Numbered from the stretch's first letter, positions 26,795 to 35,950 are shown. The stretch: DNA of 64,000 nucleotides from Chloroflexota bacterium (GCA_902810755.1 CADDYT010000002.1:1-64000), one strand, 5' to 3'. The notes: generated from the letters alone by a model not told the origin. Made by a program: numbers and translations.

Positions 26795-28548
26795 AAACGT
26801 TTATGCGCCTGTTCGCGCAACTGTCGCCTTTTCGTTGGTGGATTACGCTGGCTATCCTGCTCGGCTGTGTGATGATTGCCAGCAACATGCTCCTGCTCGG
26901 TATGGCGGCCTACCTGATCGCCGCTGCCGCGCTGGGGCCGTTGCTGGTGATGCTCACGTTGCCCATCTACATCGTCCAGGTGATGAGCGTCATACGTTCC
27001 TGCTCGCGCTATGCCGAGCGGTTGGTCTCGCACAACGTCACCTTTCGCCTGCTGGCCCGACTGCGTGTCTGGCTCTACAGCCGCCTCAAACCGCTGGCTC
27101 CTGCGCTGCTGCTCTCCTATCGCAGTGGTGACGTGCTGACGCGCCTGGTCGCGGATATCGAGGAGTTGCAGAACGTCTACCTGCGCGCCGTCTCGCCCAT
27201 CATCGTTGCCCTCGTTATTAGCCTGCTCTCCTTCTACATATTCTCTATCTTCAGCCCTGTGCTGGCCTGGGTCGCACTTGCATTTCTTATAGTCGCAGGA
27301 TTCGGTATCCCGTTTCTGACAGGCATGCTCGCGCGGGGCATCGGGCGGCAGCAACTGGCGGTGCGCGCAGAACTGAACGCGCAGATCGTCGATGGCGTTC
27401 AGGGCGTGCAGGACTTGCTTGCCTTCGGGCGCGCGGGCGATCAACGCCAGAAGCTTGCCTCACTGGACAAAAAACTCGCGCAACTCCAGCGCCGTATGGC
27501 CTTTATCAGCGGGCTTGAGCAGGCCCTTAACGATCTGATGAGCAATCTCGCGCTGCTGGCGCTGCTGGCGCTGGCGATTCCGCTGGTGGCTGCGAAGGCA
27601 ATCAATGGCGTCTACCTGGGTTTCCTGGCCTTAATCATTCTTGCCAGTTTCGAGGCGATTCTGCCGCTCGGCCAGGCGTTCCAGTTTCTCGGCACCTCGC
27701 TGGCTGCCGCCGACCGCCTCTTCACCATTGCCGATACGTCCCCGACGGTCGCAGAGCCTGCCAGCCCGCTTCCTATAGCGGAGCGTTCGCAACAGGGCCA
27801 CACGCTGGAATTTAGCAGCGTTTCTTTTGCCTACCCATCCGGTGAGGGGAATGCAGTGAGCGATGTGAGTTTTTCTCTGGCGTCGGGCAGGCGCATCGCG
27901 CTGGTGGGGCCGAGCGGGAGCGGGAAAAGCACGCTGCTCAGGCTGGCCCTGCGCTTCTGGGACCCGGCGGCTGGCACCATATTCCTGGATGGGCAGGATA
28001 TTCGCCGTTATGCCCTCGACGACCTGCGCGCGCTCATCGGCGTCGTTGAGCAGGATACCTGCCTCTTTAACGATACGCTACGCGGCAATCTCCTGCTGGC
28101 GCGGCCCGATGCCGGTGAAGGCGAGCTTGAGCGCGTGCTGGAACAGGCGCAGTTGACCTCCCTGGTGCGCCAACTGCCGCAGGGGCTGAAGACATGGGTG
28201 GGCGAGCAGGGGCTGCGCCTCTCCGGCGGTGAACGCCAGCGCGTTGCCATTGCCCGCGCCCTGCTCAAAGACGCGCCCCTGCTCATCCTTGATGAACCAA
28301 CCGCCAACCTTGACCCGCTCACCGAACGGGCCGTGCTGGATGCCCTGGACGTTCTCATGCAGGGGCGCAGCGTCTTGCTGATTACGCATCGCCTGATCGC
28401 GATGGAGCGTATGGACGAAATTCTGGTACTCGACCGGGGGCGCGTCCGCGAACGCGGCACGCATGAACAATTACTGGCGCGGGGCGGCCTCTACCGGCAG
28501 ATGGTTGATCTGCAAAATGGCTTTATAGCGTTTTCTCAGGATATATGA
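26791..28548 (+). CDS. cydC: Thiol reductant ABC exporter, CydC subunit
   Basis: 585 residues with the half-transporter architecture: an N-terminal membrane domain with hydrophobic stretches and the ICL-type EELQNVYLRAVSP, then Walker A GPSGSGKSTLLR, signature LSGGERQRVAIARA and Walker B LLILDEPTANLD, with the H-loop in LLITHRL. It pairs with CydD as a heterodimer. It starts inside the cydD stop codon (4-nt overlap) and ends 12 nt before cydA, so the four genes cydDCAB form one operon. Confidence 0.9.
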   Translation: MKTFMRLFAQLSPFRWWITLAILLGCVMIASNMLLLGMAAYLIAAAALGPLLVMLTLPIYIVQVMSVIRSCSRYAERLVSHNVTFRLLARLRVWLYSRLKPLAPALLLSYRSGDVLTRLVADIEELQNVYLRAVSPIIVALVISLLSFYIFSIFSPVLAWVALAFLIVAGFGIPFLTGMLARGIGRQQLAVRAELNAQIVDGVQGVQDLLAFGRAGDQRQKLASLDKKLAQLQRRMAFISGLEQALNDLMSNLALLALLALAIPLVAAKAINGVYLGFLALIILASFEAILPLGQAFQFLGTSLAAADRLFTIADTSPTVAEPASPLPIAERSQQGHTLEFSSVSFAYPSGEGNAVSDVSFSLASGRRIALVGPSGSGKSTLLRLALRFWDPAAGTIFLDGQDIRRYALDDLRALIGVVEQDTCLFNDTLRGNLLLARPDAGEGELERVLEQAQLTSLVRQLPQGLKTWVGEQGLRLSGGERQRVAIARALLKDAPLLILDEPTANLDPLTERAVLDALDVLMQGRSVLLITHRLIAMERMDEILVLDRGRVRERGTHEQLLARGGLYRQMVDLQNGFIAFSQDI

Positions 28549-28560
28549 GAGGGGGTTTGC

Positions 28561-29955
28561 ATGCCGATCTCTACTATTCTTTCGCGTTTGCAATTCGCAT
28601 TTACCATATCCTTTCACTACCTGTTTCCGCAGGTGACAATGGGTCTGGCATTGTTGCTGGTGGTTCTCAAGGGCCTCTACCTCTGGCGGCACGACGAACG
28701 CTTCAATGTCAGCGCCCGCTTCTGGACGAAGATACTTGCCATTACCTTTGTCATGGGGGTGGTGACCGGTATTCCGATGGAGTTCCAGTTTGGCACAAAC
28801 TGGGCCGCTTTTTCCACCTACGCCGGTGATATCATCGCGCAGACGCTGGCGATGGAGGGAGCATTCGCCTTCTTTCTTGAGTCGGCCTTTCTCGGCATCC
28901 TGCTCTTTGGCGAGCAGGCTTTCGGCCAGCGCATGCACTTCTTCGCGGCGGTGATGGTCTGGCTCGGCACCTGGGCTTCCGGTGGCTTCATCATCGCCTC
29001 CAACGCCTGGATGCAGCATCCGGTTGGCTATACGCTGGTCAACGGGCGGCTGCATCTCGATAACTACTGGGCTGTCCTCTTCAACTCCTGGACGGTGCCG
29101 CAGTATATGCACACCATGAGCGGCGCGGTCGTCACCGGCGCGTTCTTTATGTCCGGCCTCGGTGCTTACTATCTGCTCATGAAGCAGCATGTCGACTATG
29201 GGCGCATTTTCCTGACGCTGGGGGTGATCGCGGGCTTTCTTGCCAGCGGCTTCCAGCTTTTTCCGAGCGGCGACCTGGAGGGCAAGCAGATAACCGACTA
29301 TCAGCCGGTCAAACTGGCGGCAATGGAGGGGCTGTTTCACACCCAGAGCGGTGCGGGCGTCGTTATTCTGGGCCAGCCAGACCCCGATCACGGGACACTC
29401 GACAATCCCCTGATCGTTCCCAATGTTCTCAGTTTCCTGACCTATCGCCGCTGGACGGCAACGGTGCGCGGCCTGGACTCTTTCCCCCGCAGTCAATGGC
29501 CCGATTCGATTTCCTTGCTCTACTATAGCTACCATATCATGGTCGGGCTGGGAACGATCTTCCTTGCCATTACCACCCTTGCCGTCCTGCTTCTGCTCTG
29601 GCAGCGCCGACTGTTCCGCTATCGCTGGATGCTCTGGATTATCATGCTGGCAACCCCGTTCCCCTTCATCGCCAACACGGCTGGCTGGTTCACGACAGAA
29701 CTGGGTCGCCAGCCCTGGATTGTCTATGGCCTGCTGCGTACCACCCAGGGCGTCACCACCACACTCTCGGACGGCAACGTCCTTTTCACCCTGCTCGGCT
29801 TCATGGGCATGTACCTGCTGCTCGGCCTCGTCTATGTGCTGCTAATGACGTTTGAGGCAATAACCGGCCCTACCGCGCACGAACAGAAGCCCGAATCCCC
29901 GCAGGAAGTTGAAGGTCTCTCCGACCAGTTCGCCGGTGAGTCAGGAGGAGAATGA
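28561..29955 (+). CDS. cydA: Cytochrome bd oxidase subunit I
   Basis: 464 residues, multi-pass membrane protein carrying the hemes and quinol site of the bd-type terminal oxidase, which reduces oxygen to water without proton pumping. The N-terminal FAFTISFHYLFPQVTMG carries a conserved heme-ligand His; GIPMEFQFGTNW and AMEGAFAFFLES follow (conserved acidic residues of the proton path), and GRQPWIVYGLLRT is typical near the C-terminus. The quinol loop appears short. GAGGGGG precedes the ATG. It is directly followed by cydB, 3 nt away. Confidence 0.95.
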   Translation: MPISTILSRLQFAFTISFHYLFPQVTMGLALLLVVLKGLYLWRHDERFNVSARFWTKILAITFVMGVVTGIPMEFQFGTNWAAFSTYAGDIIAQTLAMEGAFAFFLESAFLGILLFGEQAFGQRMHFFAAVMVWLGTWASGGFIIASNAWMQHPVGYTLVNGRLHLDNYWAVLFNSWTVPQYMHTMSGAVVTGAFFMSGLGAYYLLMKQHVDYGRIFLTLGVIAGFLASGFQLFPSGDLEGKQITDYQPVKLAAMEGLFHTQSGAGVVILGQPDPDHGTLDNPLIVPNVLSFLTYRRWTATVRGLDSFPRSQWPDSISLLYYSYHIMVGLGTIFLAITTLAVLLLLWQRRLFRYRWMLWIIMLATPFPFIANTAGWFTTELGRQPWIVYGLLRTTQGVTTTLSDGNVLFTLLGFMGMYLLLGLVYVLLMTFEAITGPTAHEQKPESPQEVEGLSDQFAGESGGE

Positions 29956-29958
29956 GCA

Positions 29959-31005
29959 ATGCAAACACTCTGGTTTATTCTCATCGGCTTCATGCTGACC
30001 GCCTACGTGGTGCTGGATGGCTTTGACCTGGGTGCGGGGGCAATTCAGCCCTTTATCGCGAAAAGTGACGAAGACCGCCGTATGATTTTACGCGCCATCG
30101 GCCCTGTCTGGGATGGCAACGAGGTCTGGCTGATCGCCACCGGCGGCACGCTTTTCTTTACTTTTCCCCTGCTCTATGCCGCCGCTTTCAGCGGCTTCTA
30201 CCTGCCTCTCATTATCGTCCTCTGGTTGCTGATAGTGCGCGGCGTCTCCATCGAGCTGCGCGGGCGCATCGCCAATCCCCTGTGGGCTGCGTTCTGGGAT
30301 GGCCTCTTCTTCATCGGCAGTACGCTGCTCGCCATCTTCTACGGTGCGGCGATGGCTAACGTCTTGCGCGGCGTTCCCCTGGCGAGCAACGGCACCTTCT
30401 TCGAGGCGCTCTGGACAGATTTCAACCCCTTCAGTAAAAATCCTGGCATCCTCGACTGGTATACCATCCTGATTGCGCTGCTGGCCCTTGCCACGTTGAC
30501 CGCGCACGGGGCCACCTACATCGCGGTCAAGACGCCCGACCCGCTCAGCACCCGCGCCCGCCGTGCCGCCAGAACCGTCTGGGGCATCAACGTCGTGCTG
30601 GTCATTCTGGGAACGATTACGACCTGGATAATACAGCCGCATGTCAGCATCAGCTTCTTCAGCCGCCCCTGGGGCTTCATCTTTCCGCTATTGGCGCTTG
30701 TCGGGCTGCTGGCGATGATCTACTTCAACGTCAGGAAAAACGATCTGGCCTCGTTTTTCTCATCCTGTGCCTTCATCGTTGGCATGCTCGCCAGCGCGGC
30801 CTTTGCCCTCTATCCGCTGGTGCTGCCCGCTGTCAACCCGGCCAACAGCCTGACCATCTCCAACGCTTCCGGCTCGCTCTACGGCCAGACCGTTGGCCTT
30901 GTCTGGTGGCTGATCGGCATAGTCCTCGCCGTCATCTACTTCGTCCTGACTTACCGCCTCTTCTGGGGCAAGATCAGCATGACGAGTTTGCAGGGGTATG
31001 AGTAG
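29959..31005 (+). CDS. cydB: Cytochrome bd oxidase subunit II
   Basis: 348 residues with about eight membrane helices. The N-terminus WFILIGFMLTAYVVLDGFDLG is characteristic, as are GPVWDGNEVWLI and the later GASGSLYG-like segment NASGSLYGQTVGLVWW. It forms the oxidase with CydA in the cytoplasmic membrane. GGAGGAGAATGAGCA upstream gives a ribosome-binding site inside the cydA end. Length is close to the usual 330-380. It closes the cydDCAB operon; the next gene is convergent. Confidence 0.95.
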   Translation: MQTLWFILIGFMLTAYVVLDGFDLGAGAIQPFIAKSDEDRRMILRAIGPVWDGNEVWLIATGGTLFFTFPLLYAAAFSGFYLPLIIVLWLLIVRGVSIELRGRIANPLWAAFWDGLFFIGSTLLAIFYGAAMANVLRGVPLASNGTFFEALWTDFNPFSKNPGILDWYTILIALLALATLTAHGATYIAVKTPDPLSTRARRAARTVWGINVVLVILGTITTWIIQPHVSISFFSRPWGFIFPLLALVGLLAMIYFNVRKNDLASFFSSCAFIVGMLASAAFALYPLVLPAVNPANSLTISNASGSLYGQTVGLVWWLIGIVLAVIYFVLTYRLFWGKISMTSLQGYE

Positions 31006-31033
31006 GGCAGGCGATCTTCAGGCTGCATACCTC

Positions 31034-32683
31034 CTATGAGCCAGCAGGGGGAATGCTCTGTGCGAAGTGGAAGAGGTTGGTGGGGTCATAGGTGGCTTTA
31101 ATTTGCTGCAGACGAGGCAGATTGGAGCCATAGTAGGCTTGCAGGTAGTCGGGCAGGTTCGGGTCGACATAGTTCTGGTAGACGCTGCCGCTGGCATACG
31201 AGCGCATGGATTGCCAGACGCTGTTGAGCCATGTCTGGTTGGCGGCGATGACGGAACTGGAATCGCCCGCGTTCCAGTTGGCGGTGTATTGCGCGGAAAA
31301 CAGGTCGTTGCGATGCACAAACGCGGTCGCACTTGCCGCCACGCGGTTAATCGCGCCGCCGGAAGCGTCGAAGGCGACGCCGCCCTCACCGAGCGAGGAC
31401 GCCTGGCGGCTGGCGATGGCGTTCACCAGCGCGTCGATGCCCTGGCGCGGCAGCGTGGCGGTGAAGAAATCGGACCTGGCGGCATAGGGGACGCGCTGCA
31501 ACTGCCCCTGCGCATTCTGGCTCGGCAGGTGGCATGCCGCTACCGACATGCCATAGCAGCCCGCCTCGACCATCATCGTCTCAAGCAGGCTATCATTGTA
31601 GACATAGCGACCGGTCGGCGCGGCGTTGATCTGGCTCGTTAGCTGTTGCAACAGGGGATTGAGCGCGGCAATGCTGCCCACGTAGACGCCGTTGACGCGC
31701 ACCTGCGGCCCACTGCTCTTGTTGCTGGTCGCCAGCAGCAGGCAGTTGGACCACAGTTCGTCCGGGGCGTGCGGCGCCCAGTTCTGCCAGGCGGCAACGA
31801 CGTCGGCGGCGTTGCCCCACGCCCAGTCCAGCGTGAAGAGCGAGAGCGAAGAGACGGGGTGGGTCTGGAAGGTGAACGAGGTGACGATGCCGAAGTTGCC
31901 GCCGCCGCCACCGCGTAGCGCCCAGAATAGATCAGCATTATGGCTCGCGTCGCAGGAAAGCACACTGCCGTTTGCCAGCACGACCTGCGCCGCCAGCAGA
32001 TTATCGCAGGTCAGGCCAAATTTGCGCCCGATGACGCCGATACCGCCGCCCAGCGTCAAACCGGCGATACCTACTGTCGGGCAGGAACCGGCGGGGATGA
32101 CCACGCCATAGTTGGCAAGGGCCGCGTAGACATCGATCAGGTGCGCCCCCGCCCCGATGGTCGCCGTGCCGTTGCCCGTATTCATCACAATGGTATTCAT
32201 GCGCGTCACATCGATTACCAGCCCGGTGCTGGTCGAGTAGCCGGCATAGGAATGGCCGCCGGAGCGCGCCGCGAGCGGCAGATTGAACTTGCGCACGAAG
32301 GCCAGGCATTTCTGTACATCCGTCGGCGAGACGCAGTAGGCAATTGCTGCCGGGTGAATGCTATCGAAGCGCGGGTCGAAGAGTTGGAGCGCCGTCGCAT
32401 ACTGCGAGTTGCCCGGCAGAACCAGCGTTCCCTGCAAGCTCTGCGCCAGTTGCGCCCAGTCCGCGCTCGTCGGCGTCGCCTGCGCCGTCGGGCTGGGCTT
32501 CGGCGTCGGGCTGGCCGCCTTCGTAGCGGTCGCCGTTGGCGTCGGGTTATTTGTCGGCGTCGAACCATCCGCGCAGGCCAGCAGCGCCCCCGGCATCGCC
32601 ATGCCCAGCGCGCTCAAAGCCAGAAACTCCCGTCGCCTCATTTTTTCCGTGAAAAAGCTCAGTTCTTTTGCCATCTTATTCAT
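31034..32683 (-). CDS. Secreted FAD-linked oxidase (berberine bridge enzyme-like), Tat lipoprotein
   Basis: About 549 residues. The signal carries RRREFLALSALG, a twin-arginine motif, and ends in LLACADG, a lipobox, followed by a long Thr/Pro linker, so the mature protein should be a Tat-exported lipoprotein. The FAD_binding_4 domain has RSGGHSYAG with the His expected to bind FAD covalently, then VIDVTRMN and GLTLGGGIGVIGRKFGL. A BBE-type C-terminus (LPRLQQIKATYDPTNLF) is present. Substrate unknown; relatives oxidise sugars or alkaloids. Start ATG 32683 (GGGG 9 nt upstream) is preferred over 32674 and 32722. Convergent with cydB. Confidence 0.88.
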   Translation of the reverse strand: MNKMAKELSFFTEKMRRREFLALSALGMAMPGALLACADGSTPTNNPTPTATATKAASPTPKPSPTAQATPTSADWAQLAQSLQGTLVLPGNSQYATALQLFDPRFDSIHPAAIAYCVSPTDVQKCLAFVRKFNLPLAARSGGHSYAGYSTSTGLVIDVTRMNTIVMNTGNGTATIGAGAHLIDVYAALANYGVVIPAGSCPTVGIAGLTLGGGIGVIGRKFGLTCDNLLAAQVVLANGSVLSCDASHNADLFWALRGGGGGNFGIVTSFTFQTHPVSSLSLFTLDWAWGNAADVVAAWQNWAPHAPDELWSNCLLLATSNKSSGPQVRVNGVYVGSIAALNPLLQQLTSQINAAPTGRYVYNDSLLETMMVEAGCYGMSVAACHLPSQNAQGQLQRVPYAARSDFFTATLPRQGIDALVNAIASRQASSLGEGGVAFDASGGAINRVAASATAFVHRNDLFSAQYTANWNAGDSSSVIAANQTWLNSVWQSMRSYASGSVYQNYVDPNLPDYLQAYYGSNLPRLQQIKATYDPTNLFHFAQSIPPAGS

Positions 32684-32980
32684 TACAATGCGCCCCAACT
32701 CTCTTTTGTTTCGCCAGATCATAGCATGTTGTTAAGAGGAATAGCAATACGCCTTTCCCCGCTTTCCCGCTATTAGCTCTGAAGTGTCTGCTCAATCAAT
32801 CTGTCAGCGCCGGGCAATGTTGCCGATCAATTGTTTCTGAATACCGTGACTTTTTTTCAGAGGTGCCGTCTAACCTTCTGGTTCTCAAAATTGAGAGCAG
32901 AAAAGAGATTTGACGACATCTACGGCATTGTCGCAGGGCAACAAAGTTGCCTTGCGAGCATAAATGGAAAGGAGCTATTC

Positions 32981-33718
32981 ATGCAGAATTTCGGTCAGGC
33001 TATCTTGACGGCGCTTAGTAACGCCCTCAATCTCGTTTTTACCTTTGTTCCCAAATTGATTGGATTCCTGGTAATCCTGCTTATTGGCTGGATTATCGCC
33101 ACTGCTTTGAGTAAAGCCCTGGTCTTCCTGCTGCGTAAAGTGGGCTTCGACCGCCTCTCTGCTCGCATTGGCCTGACAACCCTGGAAGCGCGTATGGGTT
33201 CCCGGCTCGACCCGGCAGACTTGCTCGGCAAGATCGTTTACTGGTTCATTTTCCTGATCTTCCTGGTACCGGCCACCGATGCGCTTGGTTTGTCAACCGT
33301 GACCAATATCCTCAACGAGCTGATTGCCTACATTCCAAACGTGTTTGTCGCTGTTCTGGTACTCTTTCTGGGCATGCTCGCGGCCGCCTTCGTGGCTGAT
33401 ATTGTGCGTGGTGTTGCCGCAAGCACATCGATCAGGAACGCGAACGTGCTTGCCGCCGTTGCTCGCTGGGCCATCATTGGTTTCGCCGCCATCATTGCCC
33501 TGGAACAACTACAGATCGCTCAGGCATTGCTTAACATCCTCTTTACCGCTGTCATTGGTGGGCTGGCTATCGCTTTCGGCCTGGCTTTTGGGCTGGGCGG
33601 TCAGGAATCGGCCCGCCGCCTTCTCTCACGTACAGAAAACACGTTAAGTAGCACTACTGCGCCGTCTACTGTAGCGCAACAAGTTGAAAATGCAGAGCGG
33701 ACGGAGGAAACTGTTTAA
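32981..33718 (+). CDS. MscS-like membrane protein with conserved TM helices (1)
   Basis: About 245 residues. Four membrane helices are readable (VPKLIGFLVILLIGWIIATAL, IVYWFIFLIFLVPA, VFVAVLVLFLGMLAAAFVAD and a terminal Gly/Ala-rich helix IGGLAIAFGLAFGLGG). The last resembles the pore-lining TM3 of small-conductance mechanosensitive channels, followed by QESARR; the large cytosolic beta domain is absent. This matches the TM_helix (CmpX-like) class. Start ATG 32981 follows AAAGGAGC with a 6-nt spacer. It opens a plus-strand cluster that ends with a second protein of this kind. Confidence 0.85.
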   Translation: MQNFGQAILTALSNALNLVFTFVPKLIGFLVILLIGWIIATALSKALVFLLRKVGFDRLSARIGLTTLEARMGSRLDPADLLGKIVYWFIFLIFLVPATDALGLSTVTNILNELIAYIPNVFVAVLVLFLGMLAAAFVADIVRGVAASTSIRNANVLAAVARWAIIGFAAIIALEQLQIAQALLNILFTAVIGGLAIAFGLAFGLGGQESARRLLSRTENTLSSTTAPSTVAQQVENAERTEETV

Positions 33719-33966
33719 ATAGTGTGTTGACGATGACCTGTTTCGCCAACGGGATGCATCTATGCAATAGTTCAACACATATTACAATGGTATCCTTCGC
33801 GCGTTTACGGAAGAACGATTGCTCTCCATGCAATCGAAGAGAGGGTGATCTCATCGCCCAACCATCTGACAACGTGTTAGCAATATTGCCGGGAGTATTT
33901 CCTGGCATGTGCCTCTACGGTACATCGCTGTAACCAGTTGTAACTAACCAGAAAAGGAGACTATCA

Positions 33967-34521
33967 ATGAGCTACGATTACCAGCAGGATCCGAACCAGC
34001 AAGGTCAGCAGTATGACCAGAATGGCAACCCTATCCAGCAAGGCCAGGGCCAGAGTCAGCAGCAGGGCCAGTGGGGCCAACAGCAGGGTCAGGGCCAGGG
34101 TCAGCAATATGACCAGTATGGCAATCCTGTTCAGGGGCAAGGGCAGTGGGGGCAGCAAGACCCCAACCAGCAAGGCAACTCTGGTCAGCAGCAGGACCAG
34201 TGGTCACAGCAGAATCAAGGTCAGCAGCAGAGTCAAGGGCAAGGCCAGCAGTACGACCAGAATGGCAATCCTGTTCAGGGCCAGGATCAGCAAGGTGAAG
34301 GGCAGGATCCCTTTGGCGGAGCGCGGCAGATGGCCGGGCAGCAAGTTGACCGGGCCATAGATCAGTTTGCCGGAAAGATTCCAGGTGGTCAGCAGTACGC
34401 ACAGCAGGCCAAAGATGCCGCCTCTGGCATTCTGGGAAACCTTGAGAGTGAGGCCGAGCAGCATATGGGTAACCTGGGAGGCCTGTTCGGAGGCAATCAG
34501 GGCAACCAGGGCAATCAGTAA
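33967..34521 (+). CDS. Gln/Gly-rich repetitive protein, likely disordered
   Basis: 184 residues. Residues 1-115 are almost only Gln, Gly, Asn, Asp, Tyr and Pro, with the unit QQYDQNGNPIQ or YDQYGNPVQ recurring at about 34007, 34103 and 34247. The last 70 residues are different and helix-prone (FGGARQMAGQQVDRAIDQFAG, then YAQQAKDAASGIL), ending in another Gly/Gln tail. It has no signal peptide. The N-terminus resembles prion-like or phase-separating sequences, and the C-terminus a small amphipathic domain. AAGGAG is 8 nt before ATG 33967. The stop codon lies in the stem of an intrinsic terminator, so it is probably transcribed alone. Function unknown. Confidence 0.85.
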   Translation: MSYDYQQDPNQQGQQYDQNGNPIQQGQGQSQQQGQWGQQQGQGQGQQYDQYGNPVQGQGQWGQQDPNQQGNSGQQQDQWSQQNQGQQQSQGQGQQYDQNGNPVQGQDQQGEGQDPFGGARQMAGQQVDRAIDQFAGKIPGGQQYAQQAKDAASGILGNLESEAEQHMGNLGGLFGGNQGNQGNQ

Positions 34522-34553
34522 CCGGATGAAGCTGGTTGCTCTGATTGCTTTTT
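34511..34553 (+). terminator. Intrinsic terminator after the Gln-rich gene
   Basis: GCAATCAG (34511-34518) pairs with CTGATTGC (34541-34548), an inner AACC/GGTT stem continues it, and TTTTT (34549-34553) follows. The stop codon of the Gln-rich gene is inside the hairpin. Confidence 0.7.
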
Positions 34554-34577
34554 CGTGACTTCAGCTTACTGTACGTT

Positions 34578-34612
34578 GGATTTGACTGCCGCTTCCAGCA
34601 GCAGTCAAATCC
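34578..34612. repeat. 12-bp stem hairpin upstream of the DUF4332 gene
   Basis: GGATTTGACTGC (34578-34589) pairs perfectly with GCAGTCAAATCC (34601-34612) across an 11-nt loop. It lies between the preceding terminator and the ribosome-binding site at 34627-34633. It could be an operator or leader hairpin for the next gene; no evidence beyond structure. Confidence 0.45.
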
Positions 34613-34643
34613 CGTCTATTTCACAGAAGGAGGAATCTTTCCT

Positions 34644-35051
34644 ATGGCTGATCCTATAGGTGATATTCGCGGCTTGCTGCCCGAAGTCAAGGCAAAATTG
34701 GAGGCCGAGGGCATCAAGACCACGCAGCAATTGCTAGAACGGGCAAGAACGGCGAAGCAGCGTACCGAACTGGCCCACAGAGTCGGCACAACGCCAACCA
34801 TCATTAAGGAACTGGTCAATCGCGCTGATCTCATGCGCCTGAAGGGCGTCGGCGGCGATCTGTCGAACTTGCTTGAAGAGGCAGGCGTCAATAGTTGCAA
34901 GGAGTTGCAGCATCGCGTTCCCGAAAAGCTTCATGAGAAGCTGGTAGCATTGCAGGCAAGCCATAAGATCGCACATCACACGCCCAATCTGGCGCAAGTG
35001 ACGGAATGGATCAACGAAGCGAAGGTTCTGGCAGCAACGTCACCGGAGTAG
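34644..35051 (+). CDS. DUF4332 (helix-hairpin-helix) protein
   Basis: About 135 residues, entirely DUF4332-like: an N-terminal LPEVKAKLEAEGIKTTQQLLER, then VGTTPTIIKELVNRADLMRLKGVGGDL, then LLEEAGVNSCKELQHR. These are paired helix-hairpin-helix motifs (LKGVGGDLSNLL) like those of DNA polymerase/ligase accessory domains, suggesting nucleic acid or protein binding; the family's function is not established. Start ATG 34644 with AAGGAGG 10 nt upstream. An intrinsic terminator follows at 35080. Confidence 0.88.
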   Translation: MADPIGDIRGLLPEVKAKLEAEGIKTTQQLLERARTAKQRTELAHRVGTTPTIIKELVNRADLMRLKGVGGDLSNLLEEAGVNSCKELQHRVPEKLHEKLVALQASHKIAHHTPNLAQVTEWINEAKVLAATSPE

Positions 35052-35079
35052 CTGACTCTTTCGCTTTTCTGTGATCTGC

Positions 35080-35121
35080 CACCCTGACTGTAAGTCGGCA
35101 AGCTTACAGCCAGGGTGACTT
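35080..35121 (+). terminator. Intrinsic terminator after the DUF4332 gene
   Basis: CACCCTGACTGTAAG (35080-35094) pairs with CTTACAGCCAGGGTG (35103-35117) across an 8-nt loop with one mismatch, and ACTTTT follows. It separates the DUF4332 gene from the promoter of the ECF sigma gene. Confidence 0.7.
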
Positions 35122-35154
35122 TTCGTCTAACCGCTTTCCGACTGTCGTACAGTC

Positions 35155-35182
35155 TAGACAAGCTGGAGGATTGGAGTATAAT
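35155..35182 (+). promoter_or_regulatory. Promoter of the ECF sigma gene
   Basis: TAGACA (35155-35160), a 16-nt spacer and a perfect TATAAT (35177-35182) resemble a strong housekeeping promoter. The TATAAT overlaps a potential ATG at 35181, so transcription starting near 35189 makes ATG 35244 the likely translation start. Confidence 0.65.
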
Positions 35183-35243
35183 GAGGCCATTGATCGTTGT
35201 ACATCAATGCTTCTGGCTTGTGGCAAGTGAGGATGTATGTAGG

Positions 35244-35891
35244 ATGTTGACGTTATCCGACGAGGAACTTGTTGCACGTTGCAAAACGGAGTTGCCGGGC
35301 AACACACATAGCTATGAAATACTGGTGCAGCGACATATGAATCGTGTTTACAGTATTATATACCGTATTGTCTGTGATAGAGAAGAAGCCGAAGATCTCT
35401 GTCAGGAGGTCTTTATCAAAGTGTACAATGGCTTGAAAAAGTTCGAGCAACAGTCCGCCTTTTCGAGCTGGCTCTATCGTATTGCTACTAATTGTGCATT
35501 AGACGCTCTTGAGAAGAAAAAACGCCAGCCTGCGCCATTCGCTCGCAGTAAGGCGGTTCAGACACCATCTGAAGAGATGGATCAACTGCTTAATCAGCCC
35601 TCGGAGGCGGCGAACCCAGAGGAGAGCGCGCTGCGCACGGAACTGAGGGAATGCATCAACAAAGTATTGCGCAAACTGGATCGAGAACAGGCCCGCCTCC
35701 TCCTGTTACGCGACTTTGATGATCAGAGCTACGATGAGATTGCCAGGCTGCTCAATATTGGTCTGAGCGCCGTTAAAATGCGCATTCACCGGGCGCGCCT
35801 GGCTTTTCAGGAGATTTTCGGACACCTTTGTGGACGCTATATGACCTTTCCTGCCCCCTCTGGCAATAAGCTCAGAGGAAAGGGGAGATGA
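35244..35891 (+). CDS. ECF-family RNA polymerase sigma factor
   Basis: About 215 residues. Region 2 is well preserved (YEILVQRHMNRVYSIIYRIV, EEAEDLCQEVFIKVY, FSSWLYRIATNCALDALEKKK), and region 4 has LLRDFDDQSYDEIARLLNIGLSAVKMRIHRAR. This is a standard group IV sigma factor, much closer to the canonical family than the two CHAT-cassette proteins. The start chosen is ATG 35244, downstream of the promoter; ATG 35181 is the alternative. The stop overlaps an upstream ATG of the anti-sigma gene, and the pair is flanked by MscS-like genes. Confidence 0.93.
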   Translation: MLTLSDEELVARCKTELPGNTHSYEILVQRHMNRVYSIIYRIVCDREEAEDLCQEVFIKVYNGLKKFEQQSAFSSWLYRIATNCALDALEKKKRQPAPFARSKAVQTPSEEMDQLLNQPSEAANPEESALRTELRECINKVLRKLDREQARLLLLRDFDDQSYDEIARLLNIGLSAVKMRIHRARLAFQEIFGHLCGRYMTFPAPSGNKLRGKGR

Positions 35892-35950
35892 TTTATCTAC
35901 AGGATCATTGCTGGCAAAGTTACCTGCTAAGCAATCAGAGGAACAATAAT

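Noticed and set aside
33724..33933. A 69-codon plus-strand frame between the MscS-like and Gln-rich genes
   Set aside because: No ribosome-binding site, no recognisable domain, and composition typical of non-coding sequence.
34005..34290. Direct DNA repeats in the Gln-rich gene as a mobile or CRISPR element
   Set aside because: They are coding repeats in one frame with an unbroken protein, so they reflect the protein's repeat unit.
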